Source: an uncultured Prevotella sp. (GTDB lineage Bacteria > Bacteroidota > Bacteroidia > Bacteroidales > Bacteroidaceae). Taken from it: DNA of 64,000 nt. The notes under the pieces are model-generated. The model did not search any database. It was not told the origin of the DNA and saw only the letters and a program-made list of their open reading frames with translations. The stretch is taken from the NCBI GenBank assembly GCA_946999045.1, contig CAMQBR010000007.1:1-64000 (forward strand), read 5' to 3'. The translations under genes were made by a program, and so were the position numbers. This document shows positions 9,939 to 19,241 of the stretch, piece after piece; the first letter of the stretch is position 1; every line of letters begins with the position of its first letter.

Positions 9939-12608
9939 ATGACAGCCTTTCCTATTCTCACCACAACTATATGTTGCTTTACCAGTACCCTTATGATACA
10001 TGCACAAAAGCTATCAACTGTGTTTGCACCTACTTGTAAGCAACCATTGGTTACAGAAATTACATCTAACAATCATCCACTATATGGATTAACAGGCAGA
10101 CACATTGCCATGTGGCAAAGTCATGGCAGATATTACGAAAAAAAACTCAACAGATGGGAATGGCAGAGAGCCAGACTCTTACAAACGGTTGAAGACCTAT
10201 ACACGCAGAGTTACGTACTGCCTTTTCTAACACCAATGCTCGAAAATGCAGGAGCCTATGTACTATTACCACGCGAACGCGACTGCAATCCTACCGAGAT
10301 AATTGTTGATAACGATGGTAATCCATTTAACACCAATGCCTCTTACACCGAACAAAACGGAGAGATAACCTGGCAAAAGGGCACAGATGCAGGCTTTGCA
10401 TACAGACGTAAGATATACACTGGCATACAAAATCCTTTTAAAGAAGGAACTTATCGCCTCATCCATTCTATCAAAAAAGGAAAAGAAAGTATTGCTCAAT
10501 GGACACCACAAGTACCGCATACTGGTAAATATGCCGTATATGTCGCATACAAAACATTGCCACAAAGCACCTCAACAGCCATATACACTGTATATCACGC
10601 TGGCGGAAAAAGTATTTTTAAGGTAAACCAACAAATGGGAGGTGGCACATGGATTTACCTTGGCACCTTTATGTTTAATGCACATAACGCCCAACACCGT
10701 ATCACATTGAGCAATATAACAGGCAAAAAAGGAGAGATTGTTACCGCCGATGCCGTGAAAATTGGCGGTGGCATGGGCAATATAGGACGCCCCATGGTTA
10801 GCACTTATCCACGATTTACAGAGGGAGCACGCTATTGGATGCAGTGGGCTGGCGTACCAGACAGCATTTACTCGCCTACAAAAGGTACCAACGATTATAT
10901 AGACGACTATCGCTCAAGAGGCAATTGGGTTAATTGGCTTTGTGGCGGTTCTGAGAGTTATCCTCAAGGCAAAGGCTTAAACATTCCTATTTCTCTATCA
11001 CTGGCCTTTCATAGTGATGCTGGTACCACCCTTAACGACAGCACAATAGGCACATTGGGCATTTATTTTACCTCATCATACAACAGCATTTTTGCCAACG
11101 GAGCCCCTCGATTGCTATGCAAAGAGTATGCCGAAACCATACACAACAGCATACTTCGAGATATTCGTTCGCAATTTGACCCCCACTGGAGTAGCAGAGG
11201 TAACCGCAATGCCTCCTACTTCGAAGCACGTGTGCCACGTGTGCCTGCCATGCTACTAGAGCTATTATCGCACCAAAACTTTGCCGATATGCGCTATGGC
11301 TTAGACCCTCGTTTCCGTTTTGCCGTTAGCAGAGCCATCTATAAAGGTATGCTCCGCTTTTTAAGCAAGCAGTACCAACAAAAATATGTAGTAACACCTT
11401 TAAGAGTGAGTCATCTTTCTGCCAAATTAACAAAAAACCAAAAAGCCGAAATAACATGGCAGCCAGAAGTTGACTCTCTCGAACCAACAGCCAAGCCCAA
11501 CAAATATATCGTCTATACTCGATATGGAAATGCCGATTTTGACAACGGACATGTGGTGAAAAAAACACGCTATGTTACCCACATACCTACCAATGTAGTG
11601 GTAAGTTTCAAAATTGTTGCCATGAACAAAGGCGGCATTAGCTTCCCTTCTGAAATTGTTGCCGTAGGACAAAGTTCACAACATCAAGCTCCAAAAGCCT
11701 TGATTGTAAATGGGTTCAACCGTATATCAGCTCCAGAAAGTTTTGTAGCACCTGCCCCTCTCGATACACTATATGCTGGATTTTTAGACTCATACGACCA
11801 TGGTGTACCTTACATGAAAGAAATTAATTATGTGGGCAGCCAAAAAGAGTTTAACCGTTCACGCCCCTGGCTTGACGACGATTCAGGCGGATTTGGCGAT
11901 AGTTATGGCAACGAAGAAGGCAAAGTAATAGCAGGAAACACTTTCGATTACATAGCACTACACGGTGATGCTATCTTAAAAGCAGGCTGTTCGTTCCAAT
12001 CGTGTAGCAGTCAATGCCTTACAAAAGTACAAGACAATGTAGCCTTTGTAGACCTTATTTTGGGCAAACAATATCAAACACCTTTGGGTAACAGCAAAAT
12101 ATATCCGCTAACTTTCAAAACCTTTACCCCACAGATGCAGCAAGTTCTTACACAATATACACAAAAAGGTACATCTATCATGGTATCTGGTGCTTACGTA
12201 GCATCCGACTTATGGAACAATAGACATTGTAAACCATTAAAAGCTGATAAAGATTTTGCTACTAACATCTTAAAATATCAATGGCGAAACAGCCGAGCTG
12301 CCCTCACAGGCAGGCTCTATACTGTTGAGGCTCCCATACACTTGTCTGCCAGCAACTACGAATATTCACACACACTCAACAACAAAATGTACATAGTAGA
12401 GTCGCCTGATGCCATTATTCCCTTTGGCAACAACAGCTATACAGTGATGCGCTACACAGAAAACAACCTAAGTGCTGCCGTAGCTTACCATGGTGCATAC
12501 AGCACATTTGTAATGGGCGTACCATTTGAAACCATAGGAAGCGCTGCTGAACGCAACCAACTCATGGCAGACATAGTGAATTTCTTCCTAAAAAAAAGCA
12601 ATAAGTAA
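9939..12608 (+). CDS. Large secreted N-acetylmuramoyl-L-alanine amidase (amidase_3 with golvesin/xanthan-lyase-like insert)
   Basis: This 889-residue exported protein has a signal peptide ending near IHA (residue 22). An amidase_3-like zinc domain is split by an insert: His62 in WQSHG, Glu85, His359 in LAFHSDAG and Glu442 in LLELLSHQN are the likely metal-binding and catalytic set. The insert at about 165-278 resembles the golvesin/xanthan lyase CBM-like domain (HTGKYAVYVAY, GGGTWIYLGTF, VTADAVKIGGG). A fibronectin-III-like segment follows at about 500-580, then an uncharacterised C-terminal alpha/beta region of about 300 residues. It should cut stem peptides from MurNAc, making NamZ substrates. 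The nearest named proteins are often labelled xanthan lyase; the operon argues for amidase. Confidence 0.85.
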   Translation: MTAFPILTTTICCFTSTLMIHAQKLSTVFAPTCKQPLVTEITSNNHPLYGLTGRHIAMWQSHGRYYEKKLNRWEWQRARLLQTVEDLYTQSYVLPFLTPMLENAGAYVLLPRERDCNPTEIIVDNDGNPFNTNASYTEQNGEITWQKGTDAGFAYRRKIYTGIQNPFKEGTYRLIHSIKKGKESIAQWTPQVPHTGKYAVYVAYKTLPQSTSTAIYTVYHAGGKSIFKVNQQMGGGTWIYLGTFMFNAHNAQHRITLSNITGKKGEIVTADAVKIGGGMGNIGRPMVSTYPRFTEGARYWMQWAGVPDSIYSPTKGTNDYIDDYRSRGNWVNWLCGGSESYPQGKGLNIPISLSLAFHSDAGTTLNDSTIGTLGIYFTSSYNSIFANGAPRLLCKEYAETIHNSILRDIRSQFDPHWSSRGNRNASYFEARVPRVPAMLLELLSHQNFADMRYGLDPRFRFAVSRAIYKGMLRFLSKQYQQKYVVTPLRVSHLSAKLTKNQKAEITWQPEVDSLEPTAKPNKYIVYTRYGNADFDNGHVVKKTRYVTHIPTNVVVSFKIVAMNKGGISFPSEIVAVGQSSQHQAPKALIVNGFNRISAPESFVAPAPLDTLYAGFLDSYDHGVPYMKEINYVGSQKEFNRSRPWLDDDSGGFGDSYGNEEGKVIAGNTFDYIALHGDAILKAGCSFQSCSSQCLTKVQDNVAFVDLILGKQYQTPLGNSKIYPLTFKTFTPQMQQVLTQYTQKGTSIMVSGAYVASDLWNNRHCKPLKADKDFATNILKYQWRNSRAALTGRLYTVEAPIHLSASNYEYSHTLNNKMYIVESPDAIIPFGNNSYTVMRYTENNLSAAVAYHGAYSTFVMGVPFETIGSAAERNQLMADIVNFFLKKSNK

Positions 12609-12934
12609 GATAGAAAAAGGGCAACCCTCTCTGCAAATAAGCACTGTAAGGGCGACACAATAACATAAAAAATGAGCCATATAAGGGGCGACACATAATA
12701 TAAAATGAACCCTGTAAAGGCAACATAATTATAATGGTAGAACTGGAGTATATGCCTAAACATTCGCCCCTTACAAGGGCATTAGTTTTACAACCAGAGA
12801 GCAATAGCACAATAACATAGGGGCAAGCCCCTACGCTATAATATGCCGCCCTTTCAGAGGCTTGCTCACTGCAACATTCACTAATACTCTATTTTAAATA
12901 AAAAAATATTATTCAACATAAAAATATCATTCGT
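12609..12934. repeat. Intergenic region with degenerate ~34-bp tandem units
   Basis: This 326-bp gap has three degenerate direct repeats starting near 12646, 12681 and 12714. Each carries a core like TAAGGGCGACACA...ATAAAATGA and they are 33-35 bp apart. A GGGGCAAGCCCCT palindrome lies further on at about 12823. No promoter or terminator is convincing, so the flanking genes are probably still one transcript. Confidence 0.5.
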
Positions 12935-14356
12935 ATGAAAACAATAGATTGTTTTATACCCTGCAACAACGATGCACAATATAACATTATCACAAAGATT
13001 TTTAGTGAACCTTTTGTCTGTGTTCATCCTGTAAAAGACAGCTTGTTCTGCACCAACACCATTCGCCAGATAGCCCAACAAGCCTCAGCTCCATATACAC
13101 TTATATACACCAAAAGTACACCCCTCTGCATAGGGTACGGAGCTTTACACCGACTTATCCAGATAGCAAACAACACACAAGCTGGTATGGTATACACCGA
13201 TCATTATCAAATAAAGGGCGGAGAGCAGTTCAAGGCACCTGTTATTGACTACCAATTAGGCTCGCTGCGTGATGATTTCGACTTTGGCTCCATTCTCTTT
13301 TTCAACACACAAGCATTGAAAGAGAGTGTAACTCGCATGAAGATAAATTATCAGTATGCCGCCTTGTATGACATACGACTAAAACTGAGTGAGCACCATA
13401 CCTTGGTACATGCCAACGAATTTCTATATAGCGAGATAGAAGAAGACCAAAGGAAGAGTGGTGAAAAGCAGTTTGATTACGTTGATCCACGCAACCGCAA
13501 TAGGCAAGTAGAAATGGAACAAGCTTGCACCGAGCACCTAAAAGCCATTGGTGGATATCTTGAACCTAACTTCGAGCATATTAATTTTGACCAGCAAGCA
13601 TTTGAAAACGAAGCCTCTGTTATTATTCCTGTAAAAAACAGAGAAGCTACTATTGCTGCTGCCATTGAGTCAGTGCTCATGCAAAAAACTCATTTCAAGT
13701 TTAATGTCATTATCATTGACAACCATTCAACCGATAAAACCTCTAACATTATCAACCAATACAAAGACAATCAGCATGTTATACACCTTATACCTCAACG
13801 CAACGACCTGGGTATTGGTGGGTGCTGGAACTATGGTGTAAACTACGAAAAGTGTGGTAAATTTGCCATTCAGCTCGATAGTGATGACTTATATAAGGAT
13901 ACTAACACCCTGCAAACCATTGTCAATGCCTTTTATCAGCAACAATGTGCCATGGTGGTAGGTACGTATATGATGACAGACTTTGACTTGAACACATTGC
14001 CTCCAGGGGTAATTGACCACAAAGAGTGGACACCCGAGAATGGTAGAAACAATGCTTTACGCATTAATGGCTTAGGAGCTCCACGTGCATTTTATACCCC
14101 TGTACTGAGAAAATTAATGTTGCCTAACACCAGTTACGGTGAAGATTATGCCATCGGACTTGCTATTTCGCGTCATTACCAGATAGGCAGAATATACGAT
14201 GTGCTATACCTCTGCCGCAGATGGGGTGGCAACTCTGATGCTGCCCTGAGCATTGAGAAGGTAAACGCCAACAACCTGTACAAAGATCGTATTCGCACAT
14301 GGGAGTTACAGGCACGCATGGCTCTTAACAAACAAAAACAAAATAAGAACAGCTAA
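12935..14356 (+). CDS. Tandem GT-A (GT2-like) glycosyltransferase in the MurNAc operon
   Basis: This 473-residue soluble protein has two nucleotide-sugar-transferase-like halves. The N-terminal half (1-220) carries MVYTDHYQIK at 85-94 and LGSLRDDFDFGS. The C-terminal half (from about 227) is a standard GT2 domain with SVIIPVKNR, IDNHSTDKT and LDSDDLY, where DSD 315-317 is the metal/nucleotide motif. No signal peptide or membrane segment is seen, so it is cytosolic. A biosynthetic transferase inside a catabolic operon is unusual: it may build a glycoconjugate from salvaged sugar, or the N-terminal half may be regulatory. GT2 membership is clear; donor and acceptor are unknown. Confidence 0.85.
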   Translation: MKTIDCFIPCNNDAQYNIITKIFSEPFVCVHPVKDSLFCTNTIRQIAQQASAPYTLIYTKSTPLCIGYGALHRLIQIANNTQAGMVYTDHYQIKGGEQFKAPVIDYQLGSLRDDFDFGSILFFNTQALKESVTRMKINYQYAALYDIRLKLSEHHTLVHANEFLYSEIEEDQRKSGEKQFDYVDPRNRNRQVEMEQACTEHLKAIGGYLEPNFEHINFDQQAFENEASVIIPVKNREATIAAAIESVLMQKTHFKFNVIIIDNHSTDKTSNIINQYKDNQHVIHLIPQRNDLGIGGCWNYGVNYEKCGKFAIQLDSDDLYKDTNTLQTIVNAFYQQQCAMVVGTYMMTDFDLNTLPPGVIDHKEWTPENGRNNALRINGLGAPRAFYTPVLRKLMLPNTSYGEDYAIGLAISRHYQIGRIYDVLYLCRRWGGNSDAALSIEKVNANNLYKDRIRTWELQARMALNKQKQNKNS

Positions 14357-14416
14357 TTTTTGCACTGAATACCAAGCATTTATAAAATTATAGCATTTTA
14401 ATATAAACTATGCGGT

Positions 14417-14510
14417 ACAAACTCATAGATATTGTACCACAAACTCATGGATATTGAGAGACAAGCTCAATGAGATTAAGGCACAAACTCAATGAAATTG
14501 TAAACTCAAT
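14417..14510. repeat. 22-bp tandem repeat array upstream of ampG
   Basis: Four units start at 14417, 14439, 14461 and 14483, followed by a partial unit near 14500. The consensus is ACAAACTCAATGAWATTG plus four variable bases, with an exact 22-bp period. Units 1 and 2 carry CATRGATATTG, units 3 and 4 CAATGARATTR. The first unit also folds (GGTACAA/TTGTACC, 14414-14438). The array ends 45 bp before the ampG-like start. Confidence 0.75.
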
Positions 14511-14554
14511 GTTTTACCCCACACATAGAACCACATTAAAACAGAGAATAAAGA

Positions 14555-15883
14555 ATGAAACATATAACATCTAACATCAACCCTTGGGAATGGATACCTA
14601 CCTTGTATTTTGCCGAAGGCATACCTTATTTTATAGTAAACAACATATCGGTTATCATGTTTACCAAAATGGGCGTACCCAATGGCGACATGGCTATGTT
14701 TACCAGTTTGTTATATCTACCATGGGTTATCAAACCACTATGGAGCCCATTTGTAGATATACTGCGCACCAAACGCTGGTGGATTGTTGCCATGCAAACA
14801 CTGATGAGTGTAGCTTTCATCCTGCTAACCTTCTCCATACCCCACCCCAGTACAAAAGTAATAGCTCAGGGTAGTACTCCTGTTAGTATGTTTACCTTTA
14901 CACTCATATTGTTTGTTATTACAGCCTTTGCATCGGCTACACACGATATAGCAGCCGATGGCTTTTATATGCTGGCACTCAAACGTTCTGAACAATCGTT
15001 CTTTGTGGGCATACGAAGCACTTTCTATCGCTTTGCCTCTATCTTTGGGCAGGGCGTTTTAGTGTTCGTGGCAGGATATTTAGAACTGCACATGGGAAAC
15101 ATACCGCTGGCATGGATTATCACCATGAGCATATCAGCAGCTTTATTCACTATACTTACCCTCTACCATACCTTCGTTATACCTCGTCCACAACAAGACC
15201 AAGGCAAGATTAATGATGCAACTGCCAGTGCAAAAGAGATATTTAAGGAGTTTGGTAGAACCTTCTCCACTTACTTTACCAAACCAGCAGTATGGATAGC
15301 CATTGTGTTTATGCTGCTTTACCGCTTGCCCGAAGCTTTCTTGCTCAAAATGGCAGTGCCCTTCTTAGTAGACAAAGGAGCTAACGGCGGACTGGAAATA
15401 ACAACAAGAGAGGTAGGCTGGGTATACGGAACCATTGGCGTTATAGCCTTAACTATTGGAGGTATTATTGGGGGTATTGCTGTATCTAAGTGGGGATTAA
15501 AAAAATCATTGTGGCCTATGGCTGCTTGTATGACACTTCCTTGTCTTACCTTCGTGTATCTAAGTATGTTTTTACCTCACAATATCATTATTATTAGCAC
15601 TTGTGTAGCCATAGAGCAGTTGGGCTACGGCTTTGGCTTTACTGCCTATATGCTATATATGATATATTTTTCTGAAGGCGAATTTAAGACTGCTCACTAT
15701 GCCATTTGCACAGCCTTTATGGCACTTAGCATGATGATACCTGGTATGTTTGCAGGATATTTGCAAGAGTGGCTGGGCTACGAATACTTCTTCTGGCTGG
15801 TTATGCTTTGCTGCATAGCTACCATAGCCGTAACATTGATAGTGAATGTAGATACACAATACGGACGAAAAAACAAGCACTAA
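14555..15883 (+). CDS. ampG: AmpG-type muropeptide permease (MFS)
   Basis: This 442-residue polytopic MFS protein has AmpG-like features: WIPTLYFAEGIPYFIVN, LPWVIKPLWSPFVD and ASATHDIAADGFYM. It would import GlcNAc-anhydroMurNAc peptides or disaccharides across the inner membrane. It follows the 22-bp repeat array and is 4 bp upstream of the second namZ, so co-expression is likely. Its presence beside the SSS symporter suggests two import routes, one for free MurNAc and one for larger fragments. Substrate is inferred from family and context. Confidence 0.88.
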   Translation: MKHITSNINPWEWIPTLYFAEGIPYFIVNNISVIMFTKMGVPNGDMAMFTSLLYLPWVIKPLWSPFVDILRTKRWWIVAMQTLMSVAFILLTFSIPHPSTKVIAQGSTPVSMFTFTLILFVITAFASATHDIAADGFYMLALKRSEQSFFVGIRSTFYRFASIFGQGVLVFVAGYLELHMGNIPLAWIITMSISAALFTILTLYHTFVIPRPQQDQGKINDATASAKEIFKEFGRTFSTYFTKPAVWIAIVFMLLYRLPEAFLLKMAVPFLVDKGANGGLEITTREVGWVYGTIGVIALTIGGIIGGIAVSKWGLKKSLWPMAACMTLPCLTFVYLSMFLPHNIIIISTCVAIEQLGYGFGFTAYMLYMIYFSEGEFKTAHYAICTAFMALSMMIPGMFAGYLQEWLGYEYFFWLVMLCCIATIAVTLIVNVDTQYGRKNKH

Positions 15884-15887
15884 TACA

Positions 15888-17138
15888 ATGAAACTACTTA
15901 TTTTTTATATTTCTCTGCTTGTCGTTTTAGGTAATACTTGTTTGAGTGTGCAAGCCAAACACAAACAGGTATTGACGGGGATTGATGTTTTAGAAACTAA
16001 AAACTTTAAAACTTTAAGGGGTAAGCGTATCGGACTGGTTACTAATCCTACAGGAGTAAACAAAGATTTACGGTCAACTATAGATATTTTATACCATGCT
16101 CCTGGTGTAAAACTGGTTGCTCTGTATGGTCCTGAGCATGGTGTTAGAGGCGACATCTATGCTGGTACAAAGGTACAAAATCAGCGTGATGAGGCTACAG
16201 GGTTGCCCATTTATTCACTCTATGGAAAGACTCGAAAACCTACCAAAGAGATGCTTCAGAATATTGATGCCCTCGTATACGACATACAGGACATAGGCTG
16301 CCGCTCGTTTACCTTTTGCAGTACCTTGGGATTGGTTATGGAAGCGGCAGCCGAAAATGGTAAAGAGGTTATAGTGTTAGATAGACCTAACCCTTTGGGC
16401 GGATACCATGTAGAAGGCTGTTTGGCTGAAGATAGTTGTATTTCGTTTGTAAGTCAGTACAAAATACCTTACCTCTATGGGTTGACTTGTGGCGAACTGG
16501 CATGCCTGCTCAATGGCGAGCTTATGCTAAAGAACAAGGTACAATGTAGGCTTACTGTTATAAAAATGAAAGGTTGGAAGCGAAACATGACTTTTAACGA
16601 TACCAAATTACCATGGATAGCCCCTTCTCCACACATTCCTCAAGCACTTACTGCTTTCTACTACCCAGCAAGTGGTATTATTGGCGAATTGGGGTATTTA
16701 TCTATTGGTGTAGGATATACTATTCCGTTCCAAATGTTTGCAGCTGCATGGATTAATGCGCAGCAATTATCTAAAACGCTGAATGCACTGCAATTAACAG
16801 GTGTTACCTTTCGCCCTATCTATCTTCGTCCGTTTTACAGCATTGGAAAAGGACAACTGTTGCAAGGGGTTCAGGTTTACATTACCAACTACAAAAAAGT
16901 ACAACTCACTCGTCTACAGTTTGTTTTGATGCAAGAAATAGCTCAACTCTATCCCGAACACGCTGTTTTACAACATGCTGATACAACTCGGTTCGATATG
17001 TTCGACAAGGTTTGTGGCTCTAAAGAAATACGTCAACGCTTTATGAAACATAATTTGTGGAAAGACATTGAACCCTACTGGAACAAAGATGTAAAGGCTT
17101 TTAAACAGTTATCAAAGAAATATTATTTATACCGTTAA
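15888..17138 (+). CDS. namZ: Second NamZ-family exo-beta-N-acetylmuramidase (DUF1343)
   Basis: This 416-residue protein has a signal peptide (about 1-23, ending SVQA). DUF1343 motifs are GPEHGVRGDIYAGT (PEHG at 82-85), YDIQDIGCRSFTF from 131 and DRPNPLGG from 165. Compared with the copy at 7216 the HGFRG is HGVRG and DVGLR is DIGCR, and much of the C-terminal half differs. T. forsythia also has two NamZ proteins in its MurNAc locus, with different cleavage products. It is 4 bp after ampG and 13 bp before the DUF5009 gene. Confidence 0.93.
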   Translation: MKLLIFYISLLVVLGNTCLSVQAKHKQVLTGIDVLETKNFKTLRGKRIGLVTNPTGVNKDLRSTIDILYHAPGVKLVALYGPEHGVRGDIYAGTKVQNQRDEATGLPIYSLYGKTRKPTKEMLQNIDALVYDIQDIGCRSFTFCSTLGLVMEAAAENGKEVIVLDRPNPLGGYHVEGCLAEDSCISFVSQYKIPYLYGLTCGELACLLNGELMLKNKVQCRLTVIKMKGWKRNMTFNDTKLPWIAPSPHIPQALTAFYYPASGIIGELGYLSIGVGYTIPFQMFAAAWINAQQLSKTLNALQLTGVTFRPIYLRPFYSIGKGQLLQGVQVYITNYKKVQLTRLQFVLMQEIAQLYPEHAVLQHADTTRFDMFDKVCGSKEIRQRFMKHNLWKDIEPYWNKDVKAFKQLSKKYYLYR

Positions 17139-17151
17139 CACTAAATCTATA

Positions 17152-18363
17152 ATGACACACACTATTCATCAACCTAACAAGCGTATTTTAGCCATCGATA
17201 TTTTGAGGGGAATTACCATTGCAGGCATGATATTGGTAAACAATCCAGGCAGTTGGGCACATATCTTTGCCCCCTTAGACCATGCCGAATGGAATGGTAT
17301 GACGCCAACCGACCTTATTTTCCCCTTTTTTATGTTTGTGATGGGACTGTGCATTTTTATCTCCATGCAAAAGTATAAGTTTGCCTGTAACAAACAAACC
17401 ATTATCAAAATAGTGAAACGAACCGTACTACTTTACCTCATAGGACTGGCTGTGGGGTGGTTTTCACGTTTCTGCTATCGCTGGGCATCGCCACTGGAAG
17501 GTAGTAGCTTTGGCGAACAACTATGGTATATGGTATGGTCGGTTGATAAAATGCGCCTTACTGGTGTATTGGCTCGGTTGGCTGCTTGCTATGGCATTAC
17601 AGCATTGTTGGCTATTACCTTAAAACACAAGTACTTTGTTTACATTATTGGTAGTTTGCTGGTGGGCTATTTTTTTATTTTATTTTGCGGCAACGGTTTT
17701 GCTTATAACGACAGCAATTTACTATCTATCGTTGACAGAACTATTTTTACCGATGCGCATATGTACCACGATAATGGCATTGATCCAGAAGGATTGCTCA
17801 GCACCTTGCCTGCCATTGCTCATACACTTATCGGCTTTATGGCTGGAAAAATGGTATTTAGAAAGAAAAGCCATACAGCAGTAATGTTGGCAAGTGATGA
17901 TAAGAAAGATATGATACTCAGCAAGATAGTACCTTTGTTCGTTGTAGGAACTATGCTTACCTTTGCTGGTTTTCTGCTTTCCTACGGATGTCCGATAAAC
18001 AAAAAGGTGTGGTCGCCCACCTTTGTGCTAACTACTTGCGGACTTGCCTCTACGCTGTTAGCTCTTTTAATATGGATCATAGATGTAAAAGGCTACAAAC
18101 GTTGGTGTAAGTTCTTTGCCATATTTGGCAAAAACCCATTGTTTCTCTTTGTAATGAGTGATGTAATTGCCATTGTATTTGGCTCGTTTCAATTTAGTTT
18201 TGGCAATGACACAACCTCTATTACAGGCTTTTTGTATCACAAGCTCTTTGCGCCTTTGGTAGGAGAATACTTTGGTTCGCTGGCTCATGCCTTTGTTATA
18301 CTTGCCATATTGTGGGGCATTGGATACTGCCTTGATAAGAAACATATATATATTAAACTATAA
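17152..18363 (+). CDS. NagX/DUF5009-type membrane acyltransferase-like protein
   Basis: This 403-residue multi-pass membrane protein is of the heparan-alpha-glucosaminide N-acetyltransferase-like superfamily. The N-terminus has the family signature RILAIDILRGITIAGMILVN, then WNGMTPTDLIFPFFMFVMG. Family members in sugar-salvage loci are named NagX and are thought to act on amino sugars, but the reaction is not established. It could re-acetylate de-N-acetylated wall sugars before kinase entry. It lies 13 bp after namZ and 13 bp before murK. Confidence 0.85.
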   Translation: MTHTIHQPNKRILAIDILRGITIAGMILVNNPGSWAHIFAPLDHAEWNGMTPTDLIFPFFMFVMGLCIFISMQKYKFACNKQTIIKIVKRTVLLYLIGLAVGWFSRFCYRWASPLEGSSFGEQLWYMVWSVDKMRLTGVLARLAACYGITALLAITLKHKYFVYIIGSLLVGYFFILFCGNGFAYNDSNLLSIVDRTIFTDAHMYHDNGIDPEGLLSTLPAIAHTLIGFMAGKMVFRKKSHTAVMLASDDKKDMILSKIVPLFVVGTMLTFAGFLLSYGCPINKKVWSPTFVLTTCGLASTLLALLIWIIDVKGYKRWCKFFAIFGKNPLFLFVMSDVIAIVFGSFQFSFGNDTTSITGFLYHKLFAPLVGEYFGSLAHAFVILAILWGIGYCLDKKHIYIKL

Positions 18364-18376
18364 ATATTTTAACAAC

Positions 18377-19225
18377 ATGAAACAAGATACCTTTTTGATA
18401 GCCGATAGTGGTTCTACCAAAACAGATTGGTCGGTTATTGAGAAACAACAAGTGATAAAGACTGTTACCACAAAAGGGATGAATCCTTTCTTTCAATCGG
18501 TTGACGAAATGAAAGAGGAAATAACAGAAAACTTATTGCCTTACCTTACAAAAAATAACTTTGACAATATTTATTTTTATGGAGCTGGATGCATACCCGA
18601 GAAGGTTAGCATTGTAGAAAATGCCTTACGAGAGGTGATAAGGGTAGAAAATAAGGTGGAAGTAAACTCAGACTTACTGGCTGCGGCACGCGCCTTGTGT
18701 GGTTATGAACCAGGTATAGCCTGCATACTGGGTACAGGTTCTAACTCATGTTACTACAACGGACAGACTATAGCTTACCAAGTACCAGCCTTAGGCTTTA
18801 TTTTGGGCGATGAAGGAAGTGGAGCTAACTTAGGTAAACGGTTGGTAAGCGATATTTTGAAAAATCAGTTGGGAAAAGAACTCAAAGAAAAATTCTTTGA
18901 AGAGTTCAATACGAATATGGCTGATATTATAGAACATGTGTATCGTAAACCATTCCCTAACAGGTATTTAGCAAGTCTCAATGTGTTTTTAGAGAAGCAT
19001 AAAAACCAGCAAGTTATACATCAATTATTGGTAAATGCCTTTTGCGACTTTATCTATCGCAATGTGATGCAATACGATTATAAACACCTACCCATGAGCT
19101 GTATAGGCAGCATTGCCGTTGTCTATAAAGAAGAACTAACCGAAGCTGCTCAAAAACTCGGGGTAAAAGTGGGTTCTATTTGCAAAAATCCTTCACAAGG
19201 ATTGATAAAATATCATATCATATAA
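18377..19225 (+). CDS. murK: N-acetylmuramate (or GlcNAc) kinase, BadF/BadG family
   Basis: This 282-residue cytosolic kinase should make MurNAc-6-phosphate (possibly also GlcNAc-6-phosphate) from ATP. An upstream in-frame start at 18272 would overlap the DUF5009 gene; the ATG at 18377 opens straight into the phosphate-1 loop LIADSGSTKTDW (Asp10), so I use it. Other motifs are Asp99 in NSDLLAAARAL, LGTGSN at 118-123 and GDEGSG at 144-149. It is followed 16 bp later by murQ, the same pairing as in T. forsythia. All key motifs are intact, unlike the paralogue at 5979. Confidence 0.9.
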   Translation: MKQDTFLIADSGSTKTDWSVIEKQQVIKTVTTKGMNPFFQSVDEMKEEITENLLPYLTKNNFDNIYFYGAGCIPEKVSIVENALREVIRVENKVEVNSDLLAAARALCGYEPGIACILGTGSNSCYYNGQTIAYQVPALGFILGDEGSGANLGKRLVSDILKNQLGKELKEKFFEEFNTNMADIIEHVYRKPFPNRYLASLNVFLEKHKNQQVIHQLLVNAFCDFIYRNVMQYDYKHLPMSCIGSIAVVYKEELTEAAQKLGVKVGSICKNPSQGLIKYHII

Positions 19226-19241
19226 CAGGAGAAAACGAGAG

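Noticed and set aside
14417..14510. CRISPR-like array
   Set aside because: Units are contiguous 22-mers without unique spacers, and no cas genes are present.
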